A stretch of DNA of 30,028 bases, taken from IMG/VR virus record IMGVR_UViG_3300025314_000073, positions 1 through 30,028 of that record; one strand, given 5' to 3'. A model generated the notes under the pieces. The model was not told where the DNA came from. It was given only the letters and a program-made list of their open reading frames with translations, and searched no databases. Of the stretch, positions 24,531 through 29,640 are shown piece by piece. The position numbers and the translations under genes were made by a program. Position 1 is the first letter of the stretch. Every line of letters starts with the position of its first letter. This DNA comes from a virus.

Positions 24531-25345
24531 TACACGTTCAATGGTTGCCGCCGCCGTAACCCGCGAATCGCCTCAATCAAGTCAGGGAGACTATTGAGGC
24601 CGCCAGCAACAGCCTGACGGGTTCCCACATTGCCTCCCAAGATGCCGGAGGCTTCTGCCTCCCCGATCCCGAGAGTGATAGGCGCCGCTGACCGGGCCGC
24701 TCCCGTGGTTACGTCGGCAATGCTCTCAGCCGTCCGCAATCCGACATCTCCAGCGTAGCGCCCTGCCCCTATGGTGTTCGCTCCGAATACCTCAGTCGCC
24801 CGCTGGCCGCGCCCGGCGAGGATGTCGTTGATATCTACGTTAGCGCCAAACGTCTTTAGCGCTCGCTGAAATGCCTGGTCGTAGTACGTACTGGCAAGCC
24901 CCTGCCCGAACTCCGTAAGCCCCTGGAGAACGTTCCCGCTCGATGCCAACCCGCGCGCAGCGGCGCTGTTCGCAATCGCCTGCGTTCCCTTGTTTAACTG
25001 GAACTGAAACGCAGGGTCGTTGGCATAGTCCTCATAGTTGAACTTGAAGCCAGCCCGAGCCAAGTCCGCCAAGGAAGTGATCCCCTGCTCGCCGGCCGTT
25101 CGGTACGGCTGCAAGCCCAAGTTGGCTGCTTCTGTGGCCTCGTATACCGCCTGGGGTGCATTCCGGCCGGCCTCAGCGAGTCCGGTACCCGCAGTCTCGG
25201 CAGCTCGGTAGATATCTCCCTTAGCGACCTCGCCGGCATTGGCAAGACTTGTAGCGGCACGTTTGGACGCGCCGCGACGAGATAAACCACTGAATATGCT
25301 GCCTACCGCAGGGATCGCCGCAGCAATCAATTGAGGCCATGGCAT
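24530..25345 (-). CDS. Phage DNA transfer/ejection protein (P22 gp7-like position)
   Basis: A 271-residue protein. It opens with a hydrophobic Ala/Gly stretch (MPWPQLIAAAIPAVGSIFSG) likely to insert in membrane. It then carries 'NDPAFQFQLNKGTQAIANSA' then 'AARGLASSGNVLQGLTEFGQ', a signature widespread in phage DNA-transfer or tail-length-associated proteins (from memory). The rest is helical and Gly-rich. It would be one of the proteins ejected into the host envelope before DNA. It is the first structural gene after the TerS-like gene, 32 bp downstream of its stop. Confidence 0.75.
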   Translation of the reverse strand: MPWPQLIAAAIPAVGSIFSGLSRRGASKRAATSLANAGEVAKGDIYRAAETAGTGLAEAGRNAPQAVYEATEAANLGLQPYRTAGEQGITSLADLARAGFKFNYEDYANDPAFQFQLNKGTQAIANSAAARGLASSGNVLQGLTEFGQGLASTYYDQAFQRALKTFGANVDINDILAGRGQRATEVFGANTIGAGRYAGDVGLRTAESIADVTTGAARSAAPITLGIGEAEASGILGGNVGTRQAVAGGLNSLPDLIEAIRGLRRRQPLNV

Positions 25346-25377
25346 GGCCCCACTATTGCACAGAGACGAAACAAAGT

Positions 25378-25749
25378 CTAGGGGGAATGTTCGGAGCTTC
25401 CATCCAGTTTTTGGAGCCGTTCGCGCGCCGCCTGAAGGCGTTGGACAATCTCAACCTCGATTGCGCCCCCGTCGCGCCCGGTGTGCTCCACGAGTTGCTT
25501 AACGCTCAGTCCAGCCCGATCCAACACAGCGATTACAGCAGCAACACGTACACTGGCTGGCGTCTTTTTGTTTCTCGCAATTTCTACCAGGGCGCCGGCG
25601 AGTAGATCGGCCGCTTGAAGTAACCGCTGCTGCGCTTTCGCTTTGACTTGCGGCGCGGAGCCTCCGTGAACGCGGCAAACATTACTACCCTTAATCGCTC
25701 GACCTCGGCATGGATCGCCGTTGCTGCTGCGGTGGGCAGAACAGATCAT
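25378..25749 (-). CDS. TerS-like zinc-containing protein, first gene of the late operon
   Basis: A 123-residue protein. The N-terminal MICSAHRSSNGDPCRGRAIK followed by GSNVCRVHGGSAPQVKAKAQ has Cys/His ligands (C3, H6, C14, C25, H28) ahead of 'HGG.APQV'. The C-terminal half is helical with 'TPASVRVAAVIAVLDRAGLS'. This combination is common in phages close to terminase genes and is sometimes annotated as small terminase or hypothetical (from memory). The location at the head of the late operon supports TerS. The weakness is the 5.5 kb separation from TerL. The ribosome site is weak. Confidence 0.55.
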   Translation of the reverse strand: MICSAHRSSNGDPCRGRAIKGSNVCRVHGGSAPQVKAKAQQRLLQAADLLAGALVEIARNKKTPASVRVAAVIAVLDRAGLSVKQLVEHTGRDGGAIEVEIVQRLQAARERLQKLDGSSEHSP

Positions 25750-25771
25750 AGGTCACAATGCCCTATGGGTC

Positions 25772-25777
25772 ATTATA
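25772..25777 (-). promoter_or_regulatory. Candidate late promoter -10 (TATAAT)
   Basis: On the minus strand the sequence TGGTGTATAATGACC lies 23 bases before ATG 25749. TATAAT is a perfect -10, and the start of transcription would be near 25765. No good -35 hexamer is seen at 16-18 bp, since that region is the end of a palindrome arm, so an activator or a modified RNA polymerase may be needed. The sigma-region-4 protein at 178-783 is a candidate. Its TGGTGTATA is repeated at 10903-10911. Confidence 0.45.
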
Positions 25778-25790
25778 CACCACAATCGCC

Positions 25791-25885
25791 CGTCCTACCC
25801 TCCGGCTCAGGCCAGCGCCGGGAGGCCCCGTCTGACCCGAACACGGGGCATAGTGCGGCGGCTTAGGAGGCCGGAGGGCAGGACG
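25791..25885. repeat. 95-bp imperfect palindrome with branched fold
   Basis: The outer arms 25791-25806 and 25870-25885 are inverted copies of each other with one mismatch in 16 bp (CGTCCT-A-CCCTCCGGC against GCCGGAGGG-C-AGGACG). Inside, GCCCCGT (25825-25831) pairs with ACGGGGC (25843-25849), and CGCCG (25816-25820) can pair with CGGCG (25856-25860). The whole element separates the early operon (ends 25891) from the late promoter. It may be a terminator, a cis-acting RNA or a packaging/cutting site next to the TerS-like gene. No tRNA signatures are present. Confidence 0.6.
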
Positions 25886-25890
25886 CGGGA

Positions 25891-26172
25891 CTAGTGCGGT
25901 AGCAAATCAGGCGCTAACAGGCGCACCAGATTGCGGGCTTCCTGTATTTCATAGCATGTGCACTCACCGTCACCGCCAGTGATATCGCACGGCTCACAGT
26001 GGCCAGATGCGATCATTAACGTGTAGTTCCAGCAGCCGGTACAGACATACTGCCCATCGGCTGTTACCAATTGTGAATTCTCTAAGTTTCTTAGTCCTGC
26101 CATGTACCGAGCACCGCATTTGCAAGCTCTAATGTCGGTGTCACAAGCCAAGTAAAGTCCTACTGTGTCCAT
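25891..26172 (-). CDS. Cys-rich small zinc protein
   Basis: A 93-residue protein starting MDTVGLYLACDTDIRACKCG. Cys pairs occur at CKC, CTGC, CEPC and CTC, so one or two Zn sites are likely. The C-terminal ARNLVRLLAPDLLPH is a short helix. It is the last gene of the early-type operon, followed by the palindrome. Such proteins are often DNA- or RNA-polymerase-binding, but no family is recognised. Confidence 0.6.
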   Translation of the reverse strand: MDTVGLYLACDTDIRACKCGARYMAGLRNLENSQLVTADGQYVCTGCWNYTLMIASGHCEPCDITGGDGECTCYEIQEARNLVRLLAPDLLPH

Positions 26173-26212
26173 AATCGGGGGTTCTCCTATACCCCGTCCT
26201 AGGCATCCGCTC

Positions 26213-26482
26213 TTAACCGGGGATGACTAGGGCGCGGGATAGGGTGTTTACCTCGCTGACCTCCCGTAAGAGCCGACAAGCGCGGTCCTCCGGGGTGTCC
26301 TTAGTCAGTTGCAGATACCGTCGCGTTGCCCGGTTTTTGTAGTGGTGAACGCCCGGCGGGTCTTCGTGCATCCACATGTAGTCTACACAACGTCTGAGCG
26401 GGAGACCCGCCAGCACAACCGCCCGCTCAAGTGGCGACCAGTCGGGCGAGGTAAAGTTGAACGGTCTGTAAGGGGTAGTCAC
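26213..26482 (-). CDS. Small early phage protein
   Basis: An 89-residue protein starting at GTG 26482, which overlaps the TGA of the upstream gene (GTGA). The sequence contains 'WSPLERAVVLAGLPLRRCVD' and 'RYLQLTKDTPEDRACRLLRE', rich in Leu/Arg and helical. No known family is recognised. Its operon overlaps indicate a real gene with coupled translation. Confidence 0.6.
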   Translation of the reverse strand: MTTPYRPFNFTSPDWSPLERAVVLAGLPLRRCVDYMWMHEDPPGVHHYKNRATRRYLQLTKDTPEDRACRLLREVSEVNTLSRALVIPG

Positions 26483-26682
26483 GATTGCACCTCCACGTGG
26501 CCGAGCAACGCCAGGTCACGGCGCGCGGCGCGAATATGTTGCGCCGCCAACTTTGCCTTGTAGGGTTTGGCGGTGGCAACGATGGTTTCCTGCTCGCGGA
26601 TTTTTTCGGTCAAGCGCGCGGCGAATACGGCGGGAGTCAGACCGCAGCGCCAAATGAGATGCTCAAGTTCGCGGCGCGTCAC
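26479..26682 (-). CDS. Small helical early protein
   Basis: A 67-residue protein starting at GTG 26682 within the overlap GTGA. It is mostly helical and basic, with 'RRELEHLIWRCGLTPAVFAA' then 'RLTEKIREQETIVATAK'. It could be a small regulator or DNA-binding factor. No helix-turn-helix is clearly delimited. It shares the operon with neighbours through 4-bp overlaps on both sides. Confidence 0.55.
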   Translation of the reverse strand: MTRRELEHLIWRCGLTPAVFAARLTEKIREQETIVATAKPYKAKLAAQHIRAARRDLALLGHVEVQS

Positions 26683-26954
26683 GCGGCGCCCCCTACGGCC
26701 TTCGTACCTTCGGCTTGATGTTCCAGTTCCCGGATGGCTAGGTTAATGATGGTTTGGAAATTGGAGATGTCCGTGGATCGGCAATAAGCTGGCGCCTGGG
26801 ACATCATCCGAAGTACGTACAAAGTGGAAAGATAGCCTACACGTGCTGCTTGCATCTCTCTCTTTGTTCGGCCACTCCAATGCCCTGGGAAATTGGCCGT
26901 AAGCCGTTCGAGTAACCCCGAACGGAATCCTGTTACTTCCTGTGTTTCACTCAT
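26679..26954 (-). CDS. Small early phage protein, unknown
   Basis: A 91-residue protein starting at ATG 26954 with a nearby AAGGAG ribosome site (26967-26972). Its leader repeats the sequence found upstream of the ArdC-like gene (see repeat entries). It contains 'WSGRTKREMQAARVGYLSTL' and 'ISNFQTIINLAIRELEHQAE', suggesting helices. No family is recognised. Confidence 0.6.
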   Translation of the reverse strand: MSETQEVTGFRSGLLERLTANFPGHWSGRTKREMQAARVGYLSTLYVLRMMSQAPAYCRSTDISNFQTIINLAIRELEHQAEGTKAVGGAA

Positions 26955-26979
26955 GGCTCAAGCGCTCCTTAATCGCTCT
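26952..26979 (-). repeat. Leader/ribosome-site repeat, copy 1
   Basis: On the minus strand AGCGATTAAGGAGCGCTTGA then G precedes the ATG at 26954. The same leader, with one A fewer, lies before the ArdC-like gene. It contains the ribosome site (AAGGAG) and the palindrome AGCGCT. Shared leaders may give equal translation control or be a duplicated gene start. Confidence 0.55.
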
Positions 26980-27011
26980 GTCACTCCCACGGCCCGCTGA
27001 AATCAGTGGGC
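26979..27011. repeat. Hairpin-bearing repeat, copy 1
   Basis: The 20-mer TGTCACTCCCACGGCCCGCT (26979-26998) recurs exactly at 27224-27243. Its last nine bases start a stem: GCCCGCTGA pairs with TCAGTGGGC (26992-27011) with one G-T wobble. This copy overlaps the 3' end of a gene, so it was tolerated in coding sequence. It could modulate mRNA stability or translation coupling. Confidence 0.6.
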
Positions 27012-27211
27012 GTGCGTAATTCCTGACGTTGGGTAACCATGCGGATTTGCCGCGCATAAGCGGCGCGGTCCCGTAAGTATTGGCGGGCATCGTAGAGCAG
27101 GTCAGAAGCGGGAAATTCCGCTCGACCCTCACCACTGACTTGCAGATAGGCGGTGTGCAGGATCACGATGGCGTCGTGGTCTGCGGTGTTGTCCATCTCA
27201 TGTGTGCTCAT
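26981..27211 (-). CDS. Small acidic early protein ending SGPWE
   Basis: A 76-residue protein starting MSTHEMDNTADHDAIVILHT (ATG 27211), with a GGAGG ribosome site. A longer start at 27235 has no such site. The helical 'ASDLLYDARQYLRDRAAYAR' segment and the end 'TDFSGPWE' are its features. The DNA encoding the last five residues is part of a 20-bp direct repeat with a hairpin, also found upstream at 27224-27256. Function is unknown. Confidence 0.6.
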   Translation of the reverse strand: MSTHEMDNTADHDAIVILHTAYLQVSGEGRAEFPASDLLYDARQYLRDRAAYARQIRMVTQRQELRTPTDFSGPWE

Positions 27212-27223
27212 GCGGCCTCCTCT

Positions 27224-27256
27224 TGTCACTCCCACGGCCCGCTCAGTGAGTGGGCC
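27224..27256. repeat. Hairpin-bearing repeat, copy 2
   Basis: The same 20-mer is followed by GCTCAGTGAGTGGGCC, forming a near-perfect palindrome GGCCCGCTCAGTGAGTGGGC and C (27236-27256). This copy is intergenic, between the 27272 gene and the 27211 start, close to the ribosome site. The hairpin could occlude or expose it, depending on upstream translation. Confidence 0.6.
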
Positions 27257-27271
27257 GCTGGCGGGATAGGT

Positions 27272-27607
27272 TTAGTCCGTGTGCAGCCTGTCTGGTAGCC
27301 TTCGCAAGATCAACTGATACCACTCTGCGCAATCGCCCCGTCGTACAATCAGACGCGGCGTGTTGATGGCCTGCGCCAGGAGCCGCAGATGGTTGTAGGT
27401 GTCGCCGCTGGCCTTCTTAGGGTAGCGCCCGGCCACCGGCATGGCCGATCCACGCGAATGGCTTGGGTCGTCTGGCCACCCCGCTCGCCGGTTGATTGCC
27501 TGCTCGACCAGCCAAGCTGGGTCACTGGTGTAGCTCACGGAGTAGCCAGCCGTTCGGGTGTCCTGGCAGCGCCGGAGGTAAGCGATGGTGCGGGCAGTTG
27601 GGGTCAT
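27272..27607 (-). CDS. Conserved early phage protein
   Basis: A 111-residue protein (ATG 27607 overlaps the upstream TGA as ATGA). The pattern DPAWLVEQAINRRAGWPDDP, then 'GRYPKKASGDTYNHLRLLAQ' and a final 'NTPRLIVRRGDCAEW' is shared with a conserved family in phages of proteobacteria (from memory; function unknown). A longer upstream start (27790) is rejected because the added sequence is the antisense-like frame across the ArdC-like gene. Translation is coupled to the ArdC-like protein. Confidence 0.7.
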   Translation of the reverse strand: MTPTARTIAYLRRCQDTRTAGYSVSYTSDPAWLVEQAINRRAGWPDDPSHSRGSAMPVAGRYPKKASGDTYNHLRLLAQAINTPRLIVRRGDCAEWYQLILRRLPDRLHTD

Positions 27608-27942
27608 GCGGCACCCCCGATCGGATCGGTCTGCGAAAGGTGAAACACGGTGGTAGTCCACGGCCGCGACGCCGTCCGCTCCACTTCCTGCCCGGTGGCT
27701 TCGTCGCGCTCCTTGCGCGTGGTTTTGATAATAGTGGCTACCTTGACGCCGTGCTCGCCCTTGCGCACCTGGCGCCCGAGTGCGCGCCATGCGTCGTAAG
27801 TGAATACATTTACTCGTGGGTTGATTTCAGCCTCGGGAATCCCCTTGGCTATGAATCCCGTGAAAATCGCGGGATAGTTCCCTACACTCCGGCCGTTTAC
27901 CGCATGGCTCAGAGCTTCCTGCTGAATTGCTTGGCTACTCAT
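27604..27942 (-). CDS. ArdC-N-like antirestriction/ssDNA-binding domain protein
   Basis: A 112-residue protein matching the ArdC N-terminal-type domain: NVFTYDAWRALGRQVRKGEH then GVKVATIIKT, ending in WTTTVFHLSQTDP. In ArdC this domain binds ssDNA and protects incoming plasmid DNA from restriction; the C-terminal protease domain is absent, so it is a single-domain version. It is the first gene after the strong promoter at 27975-28003, fitting expression early after DNA entry. A leader repeat precedes it. Confidence 0.75.
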   Translation of the reverse strand: MSSQAIQQEALSHAVNGRSVGNYPAIFTGFIAKGIPEAEINPRVNVFTYDAWRALGRQVRKGEHGVKVATIIKTTRKERDEATGQEVERTASRPWTTTVFHLSQTDPIGGAA

Positions 27943-27966
27943 AGCCTCAAGCGCTCCTAATCGCTT
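27940..27966 (-). repeat. Leader/ribosome-site repeat, copy 2
   Basis: AGCGATTAGGAGCGCTTGAG precedes the ATG at 27942, matching copy 1 except for one deleted A. Transcription from the 27975-28003 promoter would start next to it, making it the 5' end of the early mRNA. Confidence 0.55.
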
Positions 27967-27974
27967 GCAGTGTT

Positions 27975-28003
27975 ACTATACCGCAAGGGGAATAGAATGT
28001 CAA
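27975..28003 (-). promoter_or_regulatory. Near-consensus sigma-70 promoter
   Basis: On the minus strand TTGACA (28003-27998) and TATAGT (27980-27975) are separated by exactly 17 bp, one mismatch from the full consensus. Transcription would begin near 27968 and run into the ArdC-like operon. This is the best host-type promoter in the window, and it marks the operon as early. Confidence 0.8.
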
Positions 28004-28274
28004 GAGAAATCTTCGTCTAAGCGCAAGAATGTGTCTAGTAGTACTGCGAGACCAGGCATACCGTGAGTCATGGTACTAGGGCGCGCAGACTGGTGGAAGC
28101 AGAGAAGCAGAGGTCCCGCAGGAAAGTCTTGCAATCTCTAAACTACAGGCGTAGTGTAGGTAGGGTCCTGGTAGTTTTGGCCCTGCACAAGGCGGTCTGT
28201 AGTACGCGCGCGCCGTGGGTCTGGGCGATAGCCGCAAGCGGAGATTCCTAAAATGCTCCGGGGTAAGGTGGGGT
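28004..28274. other. Region without a clear gene
   Basis: No frame here shows convincing coding character. It holds short palindromic pieces (AGTACT near 28040; GCGCGCGC near 28206-28213) and may contain upstream regulatory DNA for the promoter at its left end. A tiny minus-strand ORF (28000-28071, 23 codons) has no ribosome site. Confidence 0.4.
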
Positions 28275-28533
28275 CTATACGGCGATCATCCCGGTCGCAC
28301 GGGCCAGCGGCGGGATTCGCCGCATGGCCATCTGGCAGTAGGGCCAGGAGAGGTCGAGGCCGACGAAGCGCCGGCCAAGGTTGAAGGCGACGAGGCCGGT
28401 GGTGCCAGAGCCGGCGAAGGGGTCGAGGACGAGGGCAGGGGTTGGCGGGCCAGCATTGCAGGCGCAGGTCGGCCGCCAGCCAATTGTAAAAGTAGGCTTG
28501 CATACAGAATCCTGTTTCTTGTGCGTTTCTCAT
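28275..28533 (-). pseudogene. C-terminal fragment of a beta-class DNA methyltransferase, frame broken
   Basis: The frame ending in TAG 28275-28277 encodes IGWRPTCACN, then PALVLDPFAGSGTTGLVAFN and LGRRFVGLDLSWPYCQMAM. DPFAGSGTT is the AdoMet-binding motif I, and in beta-class (CcrM-type) enzymes it lies at the C-terminal end after the catalytic DPPY motif. No DPPY region is seen. This frame opens after stop codons at 28530-28535 and has no start. The ATG at 28533 reads a different frame, MRNAQETGFCMQAYFYNW, and would join it if one T of TTTT near 28490 were absent. So it is either a remnant or a sequencing/assembly indel. Confidence 0.65.
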
Positions 28534-28623
28534 CAGGGGAGGGTCGGGCCTTGGTGCCTTTCCCCTTCCGCAATCTTGATGCCGCAGGCTTCATTGTGGC
28601 ACGTGGAACATTCGGGTTGTCAT
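28533..28623 (-). pseudogene. Zn-finger-like mini-protein with apparent +1 frameshift
   Basis: An ATG at 28623 opens MTTR, while the next frame reads ECSTCHNEACGIKIAEGERH then QGPTLP and ends at TGA 28533-28535. If one C of ACCCG were removed the result is a 29-residue protein with a C-x2-C-x4-C cluster. The stop overlaps the next ATG (TGATG). The match is suggestive, but the short length makes chance possible. Confidence 0.35.
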
Positions 28624-28626
28624 TTG

Positions 28627-28779
28627 TTACCCGTCAACCTTCCAGAACTTCCTCCAGGTCTCCATGTCCTTGACGTACCACTCCCACATCTTGGCCTTCA
28701 GCTCCGGGGGCTGGCCCTTGACGATCTCGGTAACCATCTCGGCCAGCGCCTTTACTGCTAGGGCAACGGCTTCAACCAT
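28627..28779 (-). CDS. Small helical phage protein (50 residues)
   Basis: ATG 28779 has a GGGGAGG ribosome site 4 bases upstream. The product MVEAVALAVKALAEMVTEIV, KGQPPELKAKMWEWYVKDME, TWRKFWKVDG is amphipathic with Trp-rich C-terminus, and resembles small conserved phage proteins (from memory). It overlaps the previous gene by 8 bp. The longer start at 28824 is rejected for lack of a ribosome site. Confidence 0.7.
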   Translation of the reverse strand: MVEAVALAVKALAEMVTEIVKGQPPELKAKMWEWYVKDMETWRKFWKVDG

Positions 28780-28978
28780 GTAGCCTCCCCATTCGTTCCA
28801 GCCCCGTCTTCTCGATGGTAACATTCCCCGGACGACCCGCCGGCGGCGGTACGTGGAACTGCACCGCGCTCAGGATTCGCTTGTGGCAGTCCGGGCAGTA
28901 CTGCCAATCGCGCCCGTCAGGTCGGCGGCGGGGGAACTGGAGATGGGGATGGCGGCAGCGGAAGGGCCAGAAGGTCAT
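28772..28978 (-). CDS. Small zinc-binding protein
   Basis: A 68-residue protein starting MTFWPFRCRHPHLQFPRRRP. Cys and His at C8/H10 and CPDC (C28, C31) followed by HKRI form a plausible Zn knuckle. It is Arg-rich and likely nucleic-acid binding. Its ATG overlaps the TGA of a 16-codon ORF (28975-29025) that begins just after the upstream gene's stop; that ORF may serve only to couple translation. Function unknown. Confidence 0.65.
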   Translation of the reverse strand: MTFWPFRCRHPHLQFPRRRPDGRDWQYCPDCHKRILSAVQFHVPPPAGRPGNVTIEKTGLERMGRLHG

Positions 28979-29021
28979 GCTGTCTCCATTATCCGCCGCT
29001 CCGTCTGCACTGCTGCACGTT

Positions 29022-29240
29022 TCATGGGTTCGTCATGCGCCATGCCATTTCCTTGATCCGCGTCAGGCCCTTCGGCCAGCGCTTCAGAATTGCCTGGTTC
29101 ACTTTGGCCCAGTCGATACTCGCACGCTCCGACGAAAGCATGGCCAGACGATAGGTCATAGCTACATCTCGCTGGTGCATCCGCGGATCGGCAATTTCCC
29201 CCAGTAGCGTTCTTTCGCAACATTCCAATTCCAGAGTCAT
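29022..29240 (-). CDS. Small early phage protein
   Basis: A 72-residue protein starting MTLELECCERTLLGEIADPR (ATG 29240), with GGGGTGACG just upstream. It is helical, with 'RDVAMTYRLAMLSSERASID' then 'WAKVNQAILKRWPKGLTRIK'. The C-terminus (EMAWRMTNP) is coupled to a 16-codon ORF. No family is recognised. Two overlapping longer frames (starting 29270 and 29223) are judged less likely. Confidence 0.6.
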   Translation of the reverse strand: MTLELECCERTLLGEIADPRMHQRDVAMTYRLAMLSSERASIDWAKVNQAILKRWPKGLTRIKEMAWRMTNP

Positions 29241-29250
29241 CGTCACCCCA

Positions 29251-29640
29251 TTATCCGCCGCCCGATCCACTCCGCGACTTGCGGGATGCCGTCATCGCCA
29301 CCTGTCGTCTTCGGCCAGCAGACCGCATTTCTTTAGCACATCTAGGGGAGCAGCACTTCTGTCTCTTTCTCTTTCGGGGATTTGCAATAAATGATTGCCC
29401 ACAGTTCCAACATGTCTTCAAATCAGGGTATTTCTGCTTGTGCAACCTGATGTGTGGACCAGCCCCAAGTACCTGGAGGTTCTCTATCCGGTTGTCCAGA
29501 GGGTTTCCGTTTATGTGATGAACGTGCTCGTATGCGCTGAGCTTCCTGCCAAGATACTGCTCTATAATCCAACGATGGGCACGTACTTTCCGCCCATCCC
29601 GCCAAATTAACCGCGTCCTTGTATGTTTACTACGAGCCAT
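29251..29640 (-). CDS. HNH endonuclease with C-terminal zinc ribbon
   Basis: A 129-residue protein. HVHHINGNPLDNRIENLQVL (residues 39-58) is the HNH core with H41/H42 and N50. HIRLHKQKYP follows with further His at 63 and 67. A C-terminal zinc ribbon, C77-x2-C80 and C97-x3-C101, suits DNA binding in a homing-type or phage-group-I-like nuclease. The N-terminal RLIWRDGRKVRAHRWIIEQY is a NUMOD-like strand. It lies directly downstream of a methyltransferase gene, a common setting for homing nucleases. Confidence 0.85.
   Translation of the reverse strand: MARSKHTRTRLIWRDGRKVRAHRWIIEQYLGRKLSAYEHVHHINGNPLDNRIENLQVLGAGPHIRLHKQKYPDLKTCWNCGQSFIANPRKRKRQKCCSPRCAKEMRSAGRRRQVAMTASRKSRSGSGGG

Noticed and set aside
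25791-25885. tRNA or known ribozyme
   Set aside because: No T-loop GTTCRANYC, no CCA end and no hammerhead core; the pairing is a simple nested palindrome.
28000-28071. 23-codon minus-strand ORF (MTHGMPGLAVLLDTFLRLDE...)
   Set aside because: Protein-like in appearance, but it has no ribosome site and ends inside the -35 element of the promoter.
28138-28533. 131-codon minus-strand frame
   Set aside because: It is a shifted reading of the methyltransferase end, rich in Arg/Pro/Trp, without conserved motifs of its own.
28975-29223. 82-codon minus-strand frame overlapping the 29022 gene
   Set aside because: Only its final 16 codons may matter, as a coupling ORF; the rest is out of frame with the better-supported gene.
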